From assembly GCA_035499575.1 (NCBI GenBank), contig DATJYN010000100.1, positions 1-47,911 on the forward strand: DNA of 47,911 nucleotides, read 5' to 3'. The notes under the pieces were generated by a model, which did not search any database, had not been told where the DNA came from, and saw only the letters and a list, made by a program, of their open reading frames with translations. The first letter of the stretch is position 1. Each line of letters starts with the position of its first letter. This document shows, one piece after another, positions 16,840 through 24,179 of this stretch. The translations under genes were made by a program, and so were the position numbers. The DNA is from RBG-16-66-20 sp035499575 (GTDB lineage: Bacteria > Pseudomonadota > Gammaproteobacteria > Burkholderiales > SG8-39).

Positions 16840-17741
16840 GCATTCCGCCAGCGCCGCTTCCCCCGGTCCTGGTCCTCGCCTGCAGGCGGCCCGAATTCAC
16901 CGAGCGGTTGCTGCGATTCCTGGTGACCTCCGGAGTTCGCGATATCCACGTCGTAGTCGACGGAGCGAAGGCGTCTTCCAGGGATGCCGGCCTCGTCGAG
17001 CGCACCCGCGAGGTCGTGCGCAGCTTCGAGTTGCCGGAAAGCCAGCTGTTGCTGCGCGACGCGAACCTCGGCGGGCCCAGGGGCATACCCGAGGCGATCG
17101 ACTGGTTTTTCGACCGACGCGAGCGGGGCATCATCCTGGAAGACGATCTGCTGCCCGATCCGTCGTTCCTGCGCTTTGCGGCCGAGTTGCTGCCGCTTTA
17201 CGAACACGACCGCCGCGTCGCCGCCATCCACGGCTGGTCGAGCCAGTTGCGCACGCCGCCGCATTCCTACTATTTCAGCCGCTACGCCCCCGGCTGGGGC
17301 TGGGCGACCTGGGCTTCCCGATGGAAGGACTTCGACCGGGAAAGCCGGCTCTGGTTCGACGTGGATCACGTGCGGGTGCTGCGCGAACTGGCGGATGGCG
17401 ACAAATCGTTTTTCGACTATTGGTCCAAGGTCCTGCACCGCGTCTACGTCGAAGGTACCCGGAACTGGGACTATCGCTGGCTGTTCACCAATTTCGTGCT
17501 GAATCGCCTGACGGCCACCGCAAGCGTCAACCTCGTGGAAAACACCGGCTTCGGCGAAGACGCCAGCAATACGGCATCGAAATCGATGCTGTTCTTCCTG
17601 TTGCCGAAGTCGTTGATGCAGTTTCCCCTCCGCCATCCGCCGGAAGTCAGGGCCGACGCGAAAGCCGACAGGCACGCGCACCGCGCCGTCTATCTGTGGC
17701 ATCCCTGGATGCGGTTGCGCTACCGGTTGGCAGGCTACTGA
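16836..17741 (+). CDS. HlpA-like (GNT-I fold) glycosyltransferase
   Basis: A 301-residue protein starting at GTG 16836, overlapping the upstream stop as GTGA. The N-terminus PVLVLACRRPEFTERLL, then GGPRGIPEAIDWFF and the metal site ILEDDLLPDPSFL (EDD at residues 102-104), and later GWGWATWASRWKDF, match bacterial 'hemolytic protein HlpA-like' transferases related to GT13 GNT-I. The tight coupling to the sulfoquinovose-synthase-like gene makes it the best candidate to use the UDP-sulfosugar; that is inference from overlap only. Confidence 0.78.
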   Translation: MSIPPAPLPPVLVLACRRPEFTERLLRFLVTSGVRDIHVVVDGAKASSRDAGLVERTREVVRSFELPESQLLLRDANLGGPRGIPEAIDWFFDRRERGIILEDDLLPDPSFLRFAAELLPLYEHDRRVAAIHGWSSQLRTPPHSYYFSRYAPGWGWATWASRWKDFDRESRLWFDVDHVRVLRELADGDKSFFDYWSKVLHRVYVEGTRNWDYRWLFTNFVLNRLTATASVNLVENTGFGEDASNTASKSMLFFLLPKSLMQFPLRHPPEVRADAKADRHAHRAVYLWHPWMRLRYRLAGY

Positions 17742-17788
17742 GGCGATGGACTCGAAGCGCCAGCGAAGCGGCGGGGGTTGAACCGGGC

Positions 17789-19048
17789 ATGCATGCAAGC
17801 ATCGGGCACTACCTGCGCAATTCCGGGTGGCTACTAGCCGATCAGGCCTTGCGGGCGCTTTCCGGATTTGCAGTCGGCATCTATGTTGCCCGCTATCTGG
17901 GCAGCGAGTGGTACGGATCCCTGAATTATGCGGTCGCCTTCGTGGCGATTTTCAGCGCCATCGCAAGGCTCGGTCTTGACGCGGTCGTAATTCGCGGGCT
18001 GGTGGCGGATCCTGCGCAGCACGACATCCTGCTCGGCACGACGTTCTGGCTCCGGGCGGCCGCCGCTGTCCTGACCGTCGCGGCAATCGTCGTGTCCGTG
18101 CGCCTGGTCGACGAGAGCGCGGAAATCCAGATTTACGTGATCCTGATCGCCTGCGGCATCGTGGTGCAGACGATCGACGTGACGGATCTGGATTTCCAGG
18201 CCAAGGCGCTGTCGAAATATTCCTCGCTGTGCCGGATGGCGCAGACCGTGGCATCCGCTTTTGCGCGGCTGGCGCTGGTCTACATGGAGGCTCCGCTCGT
18301 CGCGTTCGTTGCGATGTCGCTGATTGATCAGTTCGTGTTCGCCGCTGCGCTGATCGTGGCGTACCGGCGGCACGGCGCTTTCCTGTTCCTGCGGCATTTC
18401 GATCGGCGCATGGCGCGCAGCCTGCTTGCTTCCGCCATGCCCCTGTTTGTTTCGAGCATCATGGCCGGCGTCTACTACCGCCTCGACCACGTGATCGTCA
18501 TGGACCAGCTCGGCAGCAGGGCCGTCGGCATCTATTCGGCGGGCCTCAGATTGACCGAAGCCCTGTATGTCATTCCCGTCGCGGTCACCACGGCCTTCTT
18601 CCCGGCGCTGCTCGCTGCCCGCGGGACCGGCAGGCCGTATGAGGCGCTGCTGTCGGGCCTCTACAAGGGATTGCTGACATTTGCGCTGGTCACGGCGATT
18701 GTCGTGTCGGCGGGGTCTGCGCGCATCGTGCACGTCCTTTTTGGCGCGGATTTTGCGGATGCGGGCGCCGTGCTCGCGGTGCACGCCTGGATCCTGGTCC
18801 CGCTGTGCTTTTCTTCCGTTTTGGGAAGATGGCTGGTGGCCGAGGGATTGCAGGATCTGATGCCGCGCATGGCGTTTGCGGCGCTCGCAACGAACATTGC
18901 TTCGATTCTGTTGCTGGCGCCCCTGCTGGGCGTGGTTGGGGTCGCGGTTGCCGCGGTGGTGACGCAGCTGGTGCCTATAGCCCTGTACCTTTCTCTCTAC
19001 CCGCGGTTGCGCACCCATCTTCGGCGCACGCTGCTGTCGGCGCCATGA
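17789..19048 (+). CDS. Wzx-type oligosaccharide flippase
   Basis: A 419-residue membrane protein of the MATE/MOP polysaccharide-transporter kind with about 12-14 helices. Recognisable segments are SGFAVGIYVARYLGSEWYGSLNYAVAF near the N-terminus, MAGVYYRLDHVIVMDQLGSRAVGIYSAG in the middle and HAWILVPLCFSSVLGRWLVAEG towards the end. It would flip undecaprenyl-diphosphate-linked oligosaccharide units across the inner membrane. The start is ATG 17789, 47 bases after the upstream gene. It overlaps the next gene as ATGA. No Wzy polymerase is recognisable in the window. Confidence 0.88.
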   Translation: MHASIGHYLRNSGWLLADQALRALSGFAVGIYVARYLGSEWYGSLNYAVAFVAIFSAIARLGLDAVVIRGLVADPAQHDILLGTTFWLRAAAAVLTVAAIVVSVRLVDESAEIQIYVILIACGIVVQTIDVTDLDFQAKALSKYSSLCRMAQTVASAFARLALVYMEAPLVAFVAMSLIDQFVFAAALIVAYRRHGAFLFLRHFDRRMARSLLASAMPLFVSSIMAGVYYRLDHVIVMDQLGSRAVGIYSAGLRLTEALYVIPVAVTTAFFPALLAARGTGRPYEALLSGLYKGLLTFALVTAIVVSAGSARIVHVLFGADFADAGAVLAVHAWILVPLCFSSVLGRWLVAEGLQDLMPRMAFAALATNIASILLLAPLLGVVGVAVAAVVTQLVPIALYLSLYPRLRTHLRRTLLSAP

Positions 19049-20055
19049 ACTCCCGCAACGAGGAGCAGGACCTGGCCGCGCTCTGGCGCGAGGCCTACGC
19101 GAAGGGCGACCACGCCGGCATCGTGCCCAGGTTGCGCCTGGCGGTGGCGGAGGATGCCGGCGACGCAGGCCTGCACTACATGCTCGGCTGCTCGCTGCTC
19201 GCGCTCGGGCAGGCGGCGGAGGCGGTCGCGGCGCTGGGCGAGGCGGCGCGCCTCGAGCCCGCAAGCCAGGAGGCCCAATTCCAGCTGGGCGTCGCGCTGC
19301 AGGCGGCCGGGCGCCGCGGCGAGGCCCTCGGGCGCTACCGCGAAGCGCTGCGGCTGCACGTACGCGGCGAAGCGCTACCCGGCGCGCTGGCGCGGCAGGG
19401 GCCGCGGGTGCCGGTACCGCGCACGACTCTGTGCTGCGTGGACTGCCGCAACCACGAGCTTGCGCTTTCGGCCCTGCGCCGTTCGATGGCCCAGTGCGCC
19501 TTCGAACGCGTGGTGTTTTTCACCGATCGCCGCGTGGACCAGCCGGGCATCGAGGTAGTGGTGATTCCGGACATCGCCTCCATCGGCGACTACAGCCGAT
19601 TCATGGCGAAGGCCTTGGGCGGGTACATCGAGAGCGATTTCGCCCTCGTCGTGCAGTACGACGGCTATGTGCTGAATGGCAGGCGCTGGGAGGCGGCTTT
19701 CCAGAACTACGATTACGTGGGTGCGCCCTGGGGCCGGGCCAGCGGCGTGGGCAACGGCGGATTCTCGCTGCGCTCGCGGCGTCTGCTGCAGGCCCTGCGC
19801 GACCCGCGCATCGCCGAGCTTGTGCCGGAGGACATCGCCATCTGCGAGACTTACCGGGACCTGCTCGAAGGCGAATACGGGCTGCGCTTCGCGCCGCCCG
19901 CAGTGGCCGCGCGCTTTTCCTTTGAAACGCTGCCGCCGCCGGCACCGACGCTCGGCTTCCACGGACTCACGCACCTCGTGCGGATCGTCGACATGGACGA
20001 GACGGAACTGGCGGGCTACAAGCCCGCGCCCATGACCACGTACGTGCAAAGCTGA
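19045..20055 (+). CDS. TPR protein with C-terminal DUF5672 domain
   Basis: A 336-residue fusion. Residues ~10-115 are TPR-like (GLHYMLGCSLLALGQAAEAV, then AQFQLGVALQAAGRRGEAL). Residues ~125-320 match DUF5672: VVFFTDRR, FALVVQYDGYVLN, YDYVGAPWG and VGNGGFSLRSRRLL. DUF5672 is a glycosyltransferase-like domain of uncertain activity in surface-glycan loci. The TPR part recalls the OGT-type gene at the left edge and could hold a protein or enzyme partner. ATGA overlap with the flippase gene. It ends the third forward run, with one base to the convergent GH43 gene. Confidence 0.82.
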   Translation: MNSRNEEQDLAALWREAYAKGDHAGIVPRLRLAVAEDAGDAGLHYMLGCSLLALGQAAEAVAALGEAARLEPASQEAQFQLGVALQAAGRRGEALGRYREALRLHVRGEALPGALARQGPRVPVPRTTLCCVDCRNHELALSALRRSMAQCAFERVVFFTDRRVDQPGIEVVVIPDIASIGDYSRFMAKALGGYIESDFALVVQYDGYVLNGRRWEAAFQNYDYVGAPWGRASGVGNGGFSLRSRRLLQALRDPRIAELVPEDIAICETYRDLLEGEYGLRFAPPAVAARFSFETLPPPAPTLGFHGLTHLVRIVDMDETELAGYKPAPMTTYVQS

Positions 20056-20056
20056 G

Positions 20057-21070
20057 CTATTCGCCGCGCAGCGCCGGCGTGTCGCGGCTGATGACCGAAG
20101 GTTTCCGGTCGGCGATTGCCGGCCAGCCGTCACGGTAGAGCAGCAGGTCGAGGAGCATCACGCGCTTGCGGTCCTGTTCTCCGGCGCGCGTCGCGTGGTA
20201 GAGGAGCCAATCCCGCTCGCGGCCGTCCACGGCGATGCTGACGTGACCGGGGGCGAGCCATGCGCCGCTGGCTTCGAGGATGGGTTCGCTTTTTTCCTCG
20301 AACGGCCCGAGAGGATCGTGCGCGCGCGCCACCATCACCGCGTAGTCCGGCTCGCGGGCGCAGCAGCGATCGCCGGAATAGAAGAGGAAATAGCTGCCGT
20401 GCCGATAGATCACCCAGGCGCCCTCGACGAGCGAGCGATAGCGCTGCGAGGAATCCGGGAAAATCAGGTTGCGCGGCGCGCTGCCGGGCAGAAAGGCCAT
20501 GCGGTTCGCGGCGAGCTCCTGTACCTTGATCGGCTTCGAGCCTGAACCCCAGTAGAGCAGCCGCTTGCCCGTTTGCGGGTCGTCGAATGCCATCGGGTCG
20601 ATATGCTCGATGCCTTCGCCGCACAGCAACGGCTTGCCCGAGTCCGTGAACGGGCCGGCGGCGGCATCAGCCGTGGCCACGCCCAGGCATTTCCCCGACG
20701 CATCGTCCGGCTCCGCCGAGTAGTACATGAAGTACCGATTCTGCGAGCTGTCGAATATGACGTGGGGTGCCCAGAACGCCTGTTTCGCGGCCGCCCAGCG
20801 GGGCTTGGCGGGCAGTGCGTCCCCGAGGTGCTCCCATTGGATCAGGTCCCGCGAGCGCGCCACCTGGATGTTGAAGTTCCTTTCTCCGGACGCGCTCCGC
20901 GTCGCGTAGGCGTAATACCAGCCATGAGCGACGCGCAATACCGCCGGGTCCGGAAAATTCTCGTCTAGGACGGGATTCGAATAGCCGGCGCTTGCGCGGT
21001 TCCATCCCCCTTCCGGAACCGTCGCACAGGCCGCGAGGACGAGCACGAGCGATGCGACCGATTTCCGCAT
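20057..21070 (-). CDS. GH43 family glycoside hydrolase lipoprotein
   Basis: A 337-residue five-bladed beta-propeller enzyme. The signal peptide ends in a lipobox LAAC (Cys15). The GH43 catalytic triad can be seen: base Asp in ENFPDPAVLRV (D41), pKa-tuning Asp in IEHIDPMAFDD (D158), and acid Glu in SLVEGAWVIY (E216), plus APHVIFD and a conserved His in APGHVSIAV. GH43 enzymes cleave arabinose- or xylose-containing chains, with some galactan activity. As a lipoprotein it should face the periplasm or cell surface. It lies between the glycan genes and moaC; trimming of the local glycan or foraging are both possible. Confidence 0.87.
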   Translation of the reverse strand: MRKSVASLVLVLAACATVPEGGWNRASAGYSNPVLDENFPDPAVLRVAHGWYYAYATRSASGERNFNIQVARSRDLIQWEHLGDALPAKPRWAAAKQAFWAPHVIFDSSQNRYFMYYSAEPDDASGKCLGVATADAAAGPFTDSGKPLLCGEGIEHIDPMAFDDPQTGKRLLYWGSGSKPIKVQELAANRMAFLPGSAPRNLIFPDSSQRYRSLVEGAWVIYRHGSYFLFYSGDRCCAREPDYAVMVARAHDPLGPFEEKSEPILEASGAWLAPGHVSIAVDGRERDWLLYHATRAGEQDRKRVMLLDLLLYRDGWPAIADRKPSVISRDTPALRGE

Positions 21071-21084
21071 GCGCAGCTGTCCGG

Positions 21085-21600
21085 CTACTTGGTCCTTGTG
21101 GTGCGCCGGTAGTGTCCCGACTTGCCGCCGCGCTTCTCCTCGAGCTGCAGGCTGCCGATGACCATGCCCCGGTCGACGGCCTTCACCATGTCGTAGATCG
21201 TCAGCAGGCCGACGGCCACGGCGGTCAGCGCTTCCATTTCGACTCCGGTGCGGCCGCGGCATTCCACGGTGGCTAGCAGCGCAATCTGGCTGCGCGCGGC
21301 GTCGAAGCGGTATTCGATGGCCACGCGCGTGATGGGAATGGGATGCGCGAGCGGCACCAGTTCGGCGGTGCGCTTCGCGGCCTGGATCGCGGCGATCCTC
21401 GCGACGCCGAGCACGTCGCCCTTGGCGGCGCCGCCTTCGACCACCGTGCGGAAGGTCGCCGGGCGCATCGAGATGCGGCCCGATGCGACTGCGACGCGAT
21501 GCGTTTCTCCCTTGGCGCCGACGTCCACCATGTGGGCGCTGCCTTTCCTGTCGAAATGTGTCAGCTGCGGCGCGAGCTTCAGGGAGAGTTTGCGTGCCAC
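21085..21600 (-). CDS. moaC: Cyclic pyranopterin monophosphate synthase MoaC
   Basis: 171 residues from GTG 21600, which has GGAG six bases upstream; the usual N-terminus LTHFDRKGSAHMVDVG confirms this start. It converts the GTP-derived cyclic intermediate made by MoaA to cPMP in molybdenum-cofactor synthesis. Family motifs: KGDVLGVARIAAIQAAKRT, VPLAHPIPIT (usual LCHP, here LAHP with the His kept), TGVEMEALTAVAVGLLTIYDMVKAVDRGM (catalytic Asp and Lys) and the SGHYRR tail. It is divergent from the protease gene across 51 bases. The molybdoenzyme operon 2.6 kb away is a plausible consumer of its product. Confidence 0.95.
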   Translation of the reverse strand: MARKLSLKLAPQLTHFDRKGSAHMVDVGAKGETHRVAVASGRISMRPATFRTVVEGGAAKGDVLGVARIAAIQAAKRTAELVPLAHPIPITRVAIEYRFDAARSQIALLATVECRGRTGVEMEALTAVAVGLLTIYDMVKAVDRGMVIGSLQLEEKRGGKSGHYRRTTRTK

Positions 21601-21651
21601 TGCAGGCTCCAGGAGGAGGGAACTCAGGGGTCGGGACGGTATCATAACCGC

Positions 21652-23178
21652 ATGAAGTTTCTCGCCTGGATGCTGCTCGCATCCCTGGTCTGCGCGCCGC
21701 GCGCTTTTGCCCAGACTGCGTCCGAGCCGCGCTTCGGGCAAGTACCGCCTGCGCCGCTCATGCCGCCTGCGCCTTCGCTGGTGCTGCAGCCCGCGCCCCT
21801 GCCGGACCTGGGCGACGCCAGCATGGCCGACCTGTCGCCGAAGAACGAGCGGCGCCTGGGCGAATCGGTGATGCGCGAAATCCGCCGTGACCCGCAGTAC
21901 CTGGACGACCCCGAGGTCGCGGAATACCTGAACACCTTGGGCGGTTCGCTGGTCGCCGTCGCCCCGGGCGCGCGCCAGGACTTCGAGTTCTTCGCCCTTC
22001 GCGACCCGACGATCAACGCTTTCGCGCTGCCCGGCGGCTTCATCGGCGTGCACAGCGGGCTGATCACGATGTCGGATACCGAGTCCGAACTGGCATCCGT
22101 GCTGGCGCACGAAATCGCCCACGTCACGCAGCACCACATCGCGCGCCAGATCGGCATCCAGAAGAAGATGCAGGTACCGATGATGATCGCGATGGCGGCG
22201 GCCATCCTGCTCGGGCGTTCGCGGCCGGACCTGGCGACCGGCGCGACGGCCGCCGTGCAGGGCAGCGCGATCCAGTCGCAGCTCAGCTTCAGCCGCGACT
22301 TCGAGCGCGAAGCCGACCGGCTCGGATTCCAGACCCTGGCCGCATCGAACTTCGACGTGCGCGCAATGGCCGATTTCTTCGAAAAATTGCAGCGCGCCAC
22401 GCGCCTGATGGACAGCGGCGGCATGCCGCCCTACCTGCGCACCCACCCGGTAACGACCGAACGCATCTCGGATGCGCAGGCGCGTGCGCAGGGCATGCCG
22501 TACCGGCCGCATGTCGACTCCCTGGAGTACCACCTGGTGCGCGCCAAGCTGCGCGCCGAAGCGCTCGATCCCGTCGAGGCGGTGAAGACGTTCACCAGCG
22601 CGGTCAGCGACCGGCGCTATGCCAACGAGCCCGGCGCGCGCTACGGCCTGGCCGTCGCCTACTTCCGCGCCAAGGACTACAAGCGCTCGGAGGCGGAGAT
22701 CGCGCGGCTGCGCACTGAAAAGGTCGACAGCCCGATGGTCGACCTGCTTGCGGCCCGCGTGCGCCAGGCGCAGAACGACTCCGCCGGCGCGCTGGCGCTG
22801 CTCAAGGCCGCGCAGGCGCGCTATCCGTACCACCGTTCCGTCCTGTACGCGCTGCTCGCCGAGTTGCAGGAACTCGGGCGTTACGACGAGGTGCTGGCGG
22901 CGCTGTCCGAGCCGCTGCGCCTCTATCCGAGCGACCCGAAGCTGCACGAGGCCCGCGCCAAGGCCTACGCCGGGCAGGGCAAGCGCCTGCTGCAGCATCA
23001 GGCGCAGGCCGAGGTCTACAAGCTGCAGGGCAACCTCACCGGCGCGATCGAGCAGCTGCAGTTCGCGCAAAGCGCCGGCGACGGCAACTTCTACGACCTG
23101 TCGGTGGTGGACGCGCGCATCAAGGAACTGCGCGCCGAGCAGGTCCGGGAATCCGATGAAGAAAAGAAAAATCGCTGA
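21652..23178 (+). CDS. bepA: BepA-like M48 metalloprotease with TPR domain
   Basis: A 508-residue periplasmic protein. The signal peptide spans residues 1-20 (cleaved after AFA). The M48 domain has the zinc motif HEIAH (residues 153-157) and third ligand E220 in FEREADRLG. The C-terminal half (from ~residue 305) is TPR-rich (YGLAVAYFRAKDYKRSEAEI, LQGNLTGAIEQLQFAQ). BepA/YfgC helps LptD maturation and BAM quality control and degrades stalled outer-membrane proteins. ATG 21652 begins the signal peptide. The E. coli protein is ~487 residues, so the length agrees. Confidence 0.9.
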   Translation: MKFLAWMLLASLVCAPRAFAQTASEPRFGQVPPAPLMPPAPSLVLQPAPLPDLGDASMADLSPKNERRLGESVMREIRRDPQYLDDPEVAEYLNTLGGSLVAVAPGARQDFEFFALRDPTINAFALPGGFIGVHSGLITMSDTESELASVLAHEIAHVTQHHIARQIGIQKKMQVPMMIAMAAAILLGRSRPDLATGATAAVQGSAIQSQLSFSRDFEREADRLGFQTLAASNFDVRAMADFFEKLQRATRLMDSGGMPPYLRTHPVTTERISDAQARAQGMPYRPHVDSLEYHLVRAKLRAEALDPVEAVKTFTSAVSDRRYANEPGARYGLAVAYFRAKDYKRSEAEIARLRTEKVDSPMVDLLAARVRQAQNDSAGALALLKAAQARYPYHRSVLYALLAELQELGRYDEVLAALSEPLRLYPSDPKLHEARAKAYAGQGKRLLQHQAQAEVYKLQGNLTGAIEQLQFAQSAGDGNFYDLSVVDARIKELRAEQVRESDEEKKNR

Positions 23179-23181
23179 GGA

Positions 23182-24141
23182 TCAGGTTTTCGGCGGTTCA
23201 AAGTAGGCTTCGTACAGGAGGTCGAAGGTCTTTTCCGCCTCGGCCAGGAACTGGTCGTCGTTGCTCGCCCGGCGCGCCGCCCCCTGCAGCAGCGTCTGAA
23301 CGCCGGCGGCTTCCGGCACCAGAGCTTCGCGCACCTCCAGGTAATGCACGATGCCGCCGATTTTCGCCAGCGCCGCGTCCTTCGCCAGGTCGAAGCGCTG
23401 CAGCAAAACCTCGAAGGTCACTTGCGTGGCGCTGTTGCCGAAGCGCGCCCCCTCGAACGCGAAGCCGACCGCGCTGGCGGGGCAGGGTTGCGCCTTGTCG
23501 AGCCAGAGCACGCTGCCCTCGGGGTCGACGAAGCGCCGGATCAGCCAGCCGCAGGCGAGCCGGTCGGCCCAGGGCGGGCGGCGCGTCGCCCAGACGCAGC
23601 GCTGGAAGGTCTCGCCGGTCCTGGCGGCATCCTGCGCGCGCGTGGGAAAGAGCAGCTTGTGCACCGCGGCCTCGCCCGCCGCAAGCGCGCTTTTGGCGCG
23701 TTCCTGCACCTCGCTCGGAAAGAAGTCGAGCGCGCTGATCGCGTCCAGCTCGCGGCGCTGCTTGTTCAGCACGCGCGCGATCGCGCTCGGGTCGGCAATG
23801 CCGTAGCCGACCTTGAGGCTGTTGACGATCTTGATCAGCTCCGTGTAGCGCGCTGAACGGTCGAACAGGCTGCGAAATGCATTTTGCTGCGCCTCGGAGG
23901 CCGGCGCGACCTGCAATACCTGCGCGCTGCCGGCGCCCTTGACGATGTAGTCCGAGAGGTGCTCCAGTCCCTGGCGGCAGGCCGCGGTGTCGGGTAGCAG
24001 GTAGGCGCCTTCGCGCATCACCGCCGCGCCGAGTGATTCCAGCGTGCGCAGCATTCGCATGCGCGCGGCCGCGTCCTCGGTCGGCAGGCTCGCAATCAGC
24101 AGGAGCCAGCGTCCATGCTCGGCCGGCGGCGTTTTGCTCAT
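23182..24141 (-). CDS. ChrB-like protein (chromate resistance regulator family)
   Basis: A 319-residue protein with two regions. The N-terminal ~110 residues (WLLLIASLPTEDAAARMRML, then GAAVMREGAYLLPDT) are the PaaX-like ChrB_N domain. The C-terminal ~150 residues (WATRRPPWADRLACGWLIRRFVDPEGSVLWLDK, then ATQVTFEVLLQRFDL) match the Chrome_Resist domain. ChrB normally regulates the chromate exporter ChrA, but no chrA is nearby. The gene is divergent from the molybdoenzyme operon across 38 bases, so it may act on that operon (inference). ATG 24141 is preferred over upstream ATG 24174, which would leave only a few bases of intergenic space. Confidence 0.85.
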   Translation of the reverse strand: MSKTPPAEHGRWLLLIASLPTEDAAARMRMLRTLESLGAAVMREGAYLLPDTAACRQGLEHLSDYIVKGAGSAQVLQVAPASEAQQNAFRSLFDRSARYTELIKIVNSLKVGYGIADPSAIARVLNKQRRELDAISALDFFPSEVQERAKSALAAGEAAVHKLLFPTRAQDAARTGETFQRCVWATRRPPWADRLACGWLIRRFVDPEGSVLWLDKAQPCPASAVGFAFEGARFGNSATQVTFEVLLQRFDLAKDAALAKIGGIVHYLEVREALVPEAAGVQTLLQGAARRASNDDQFLAEAEKTFDLLYEAYFEPPKT

Positions 24142-24179
24142 CGGATTGATGATAGCCCAGCCCCCCTGCTGCAAGTAAG

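Noticed and set aside
21601..21651. Molybdenum-cofactor riboswitch upstream of moaC
   Set aside because: The divergent gap is only 51 bases, too short for that RNA, and no such structure is evident.
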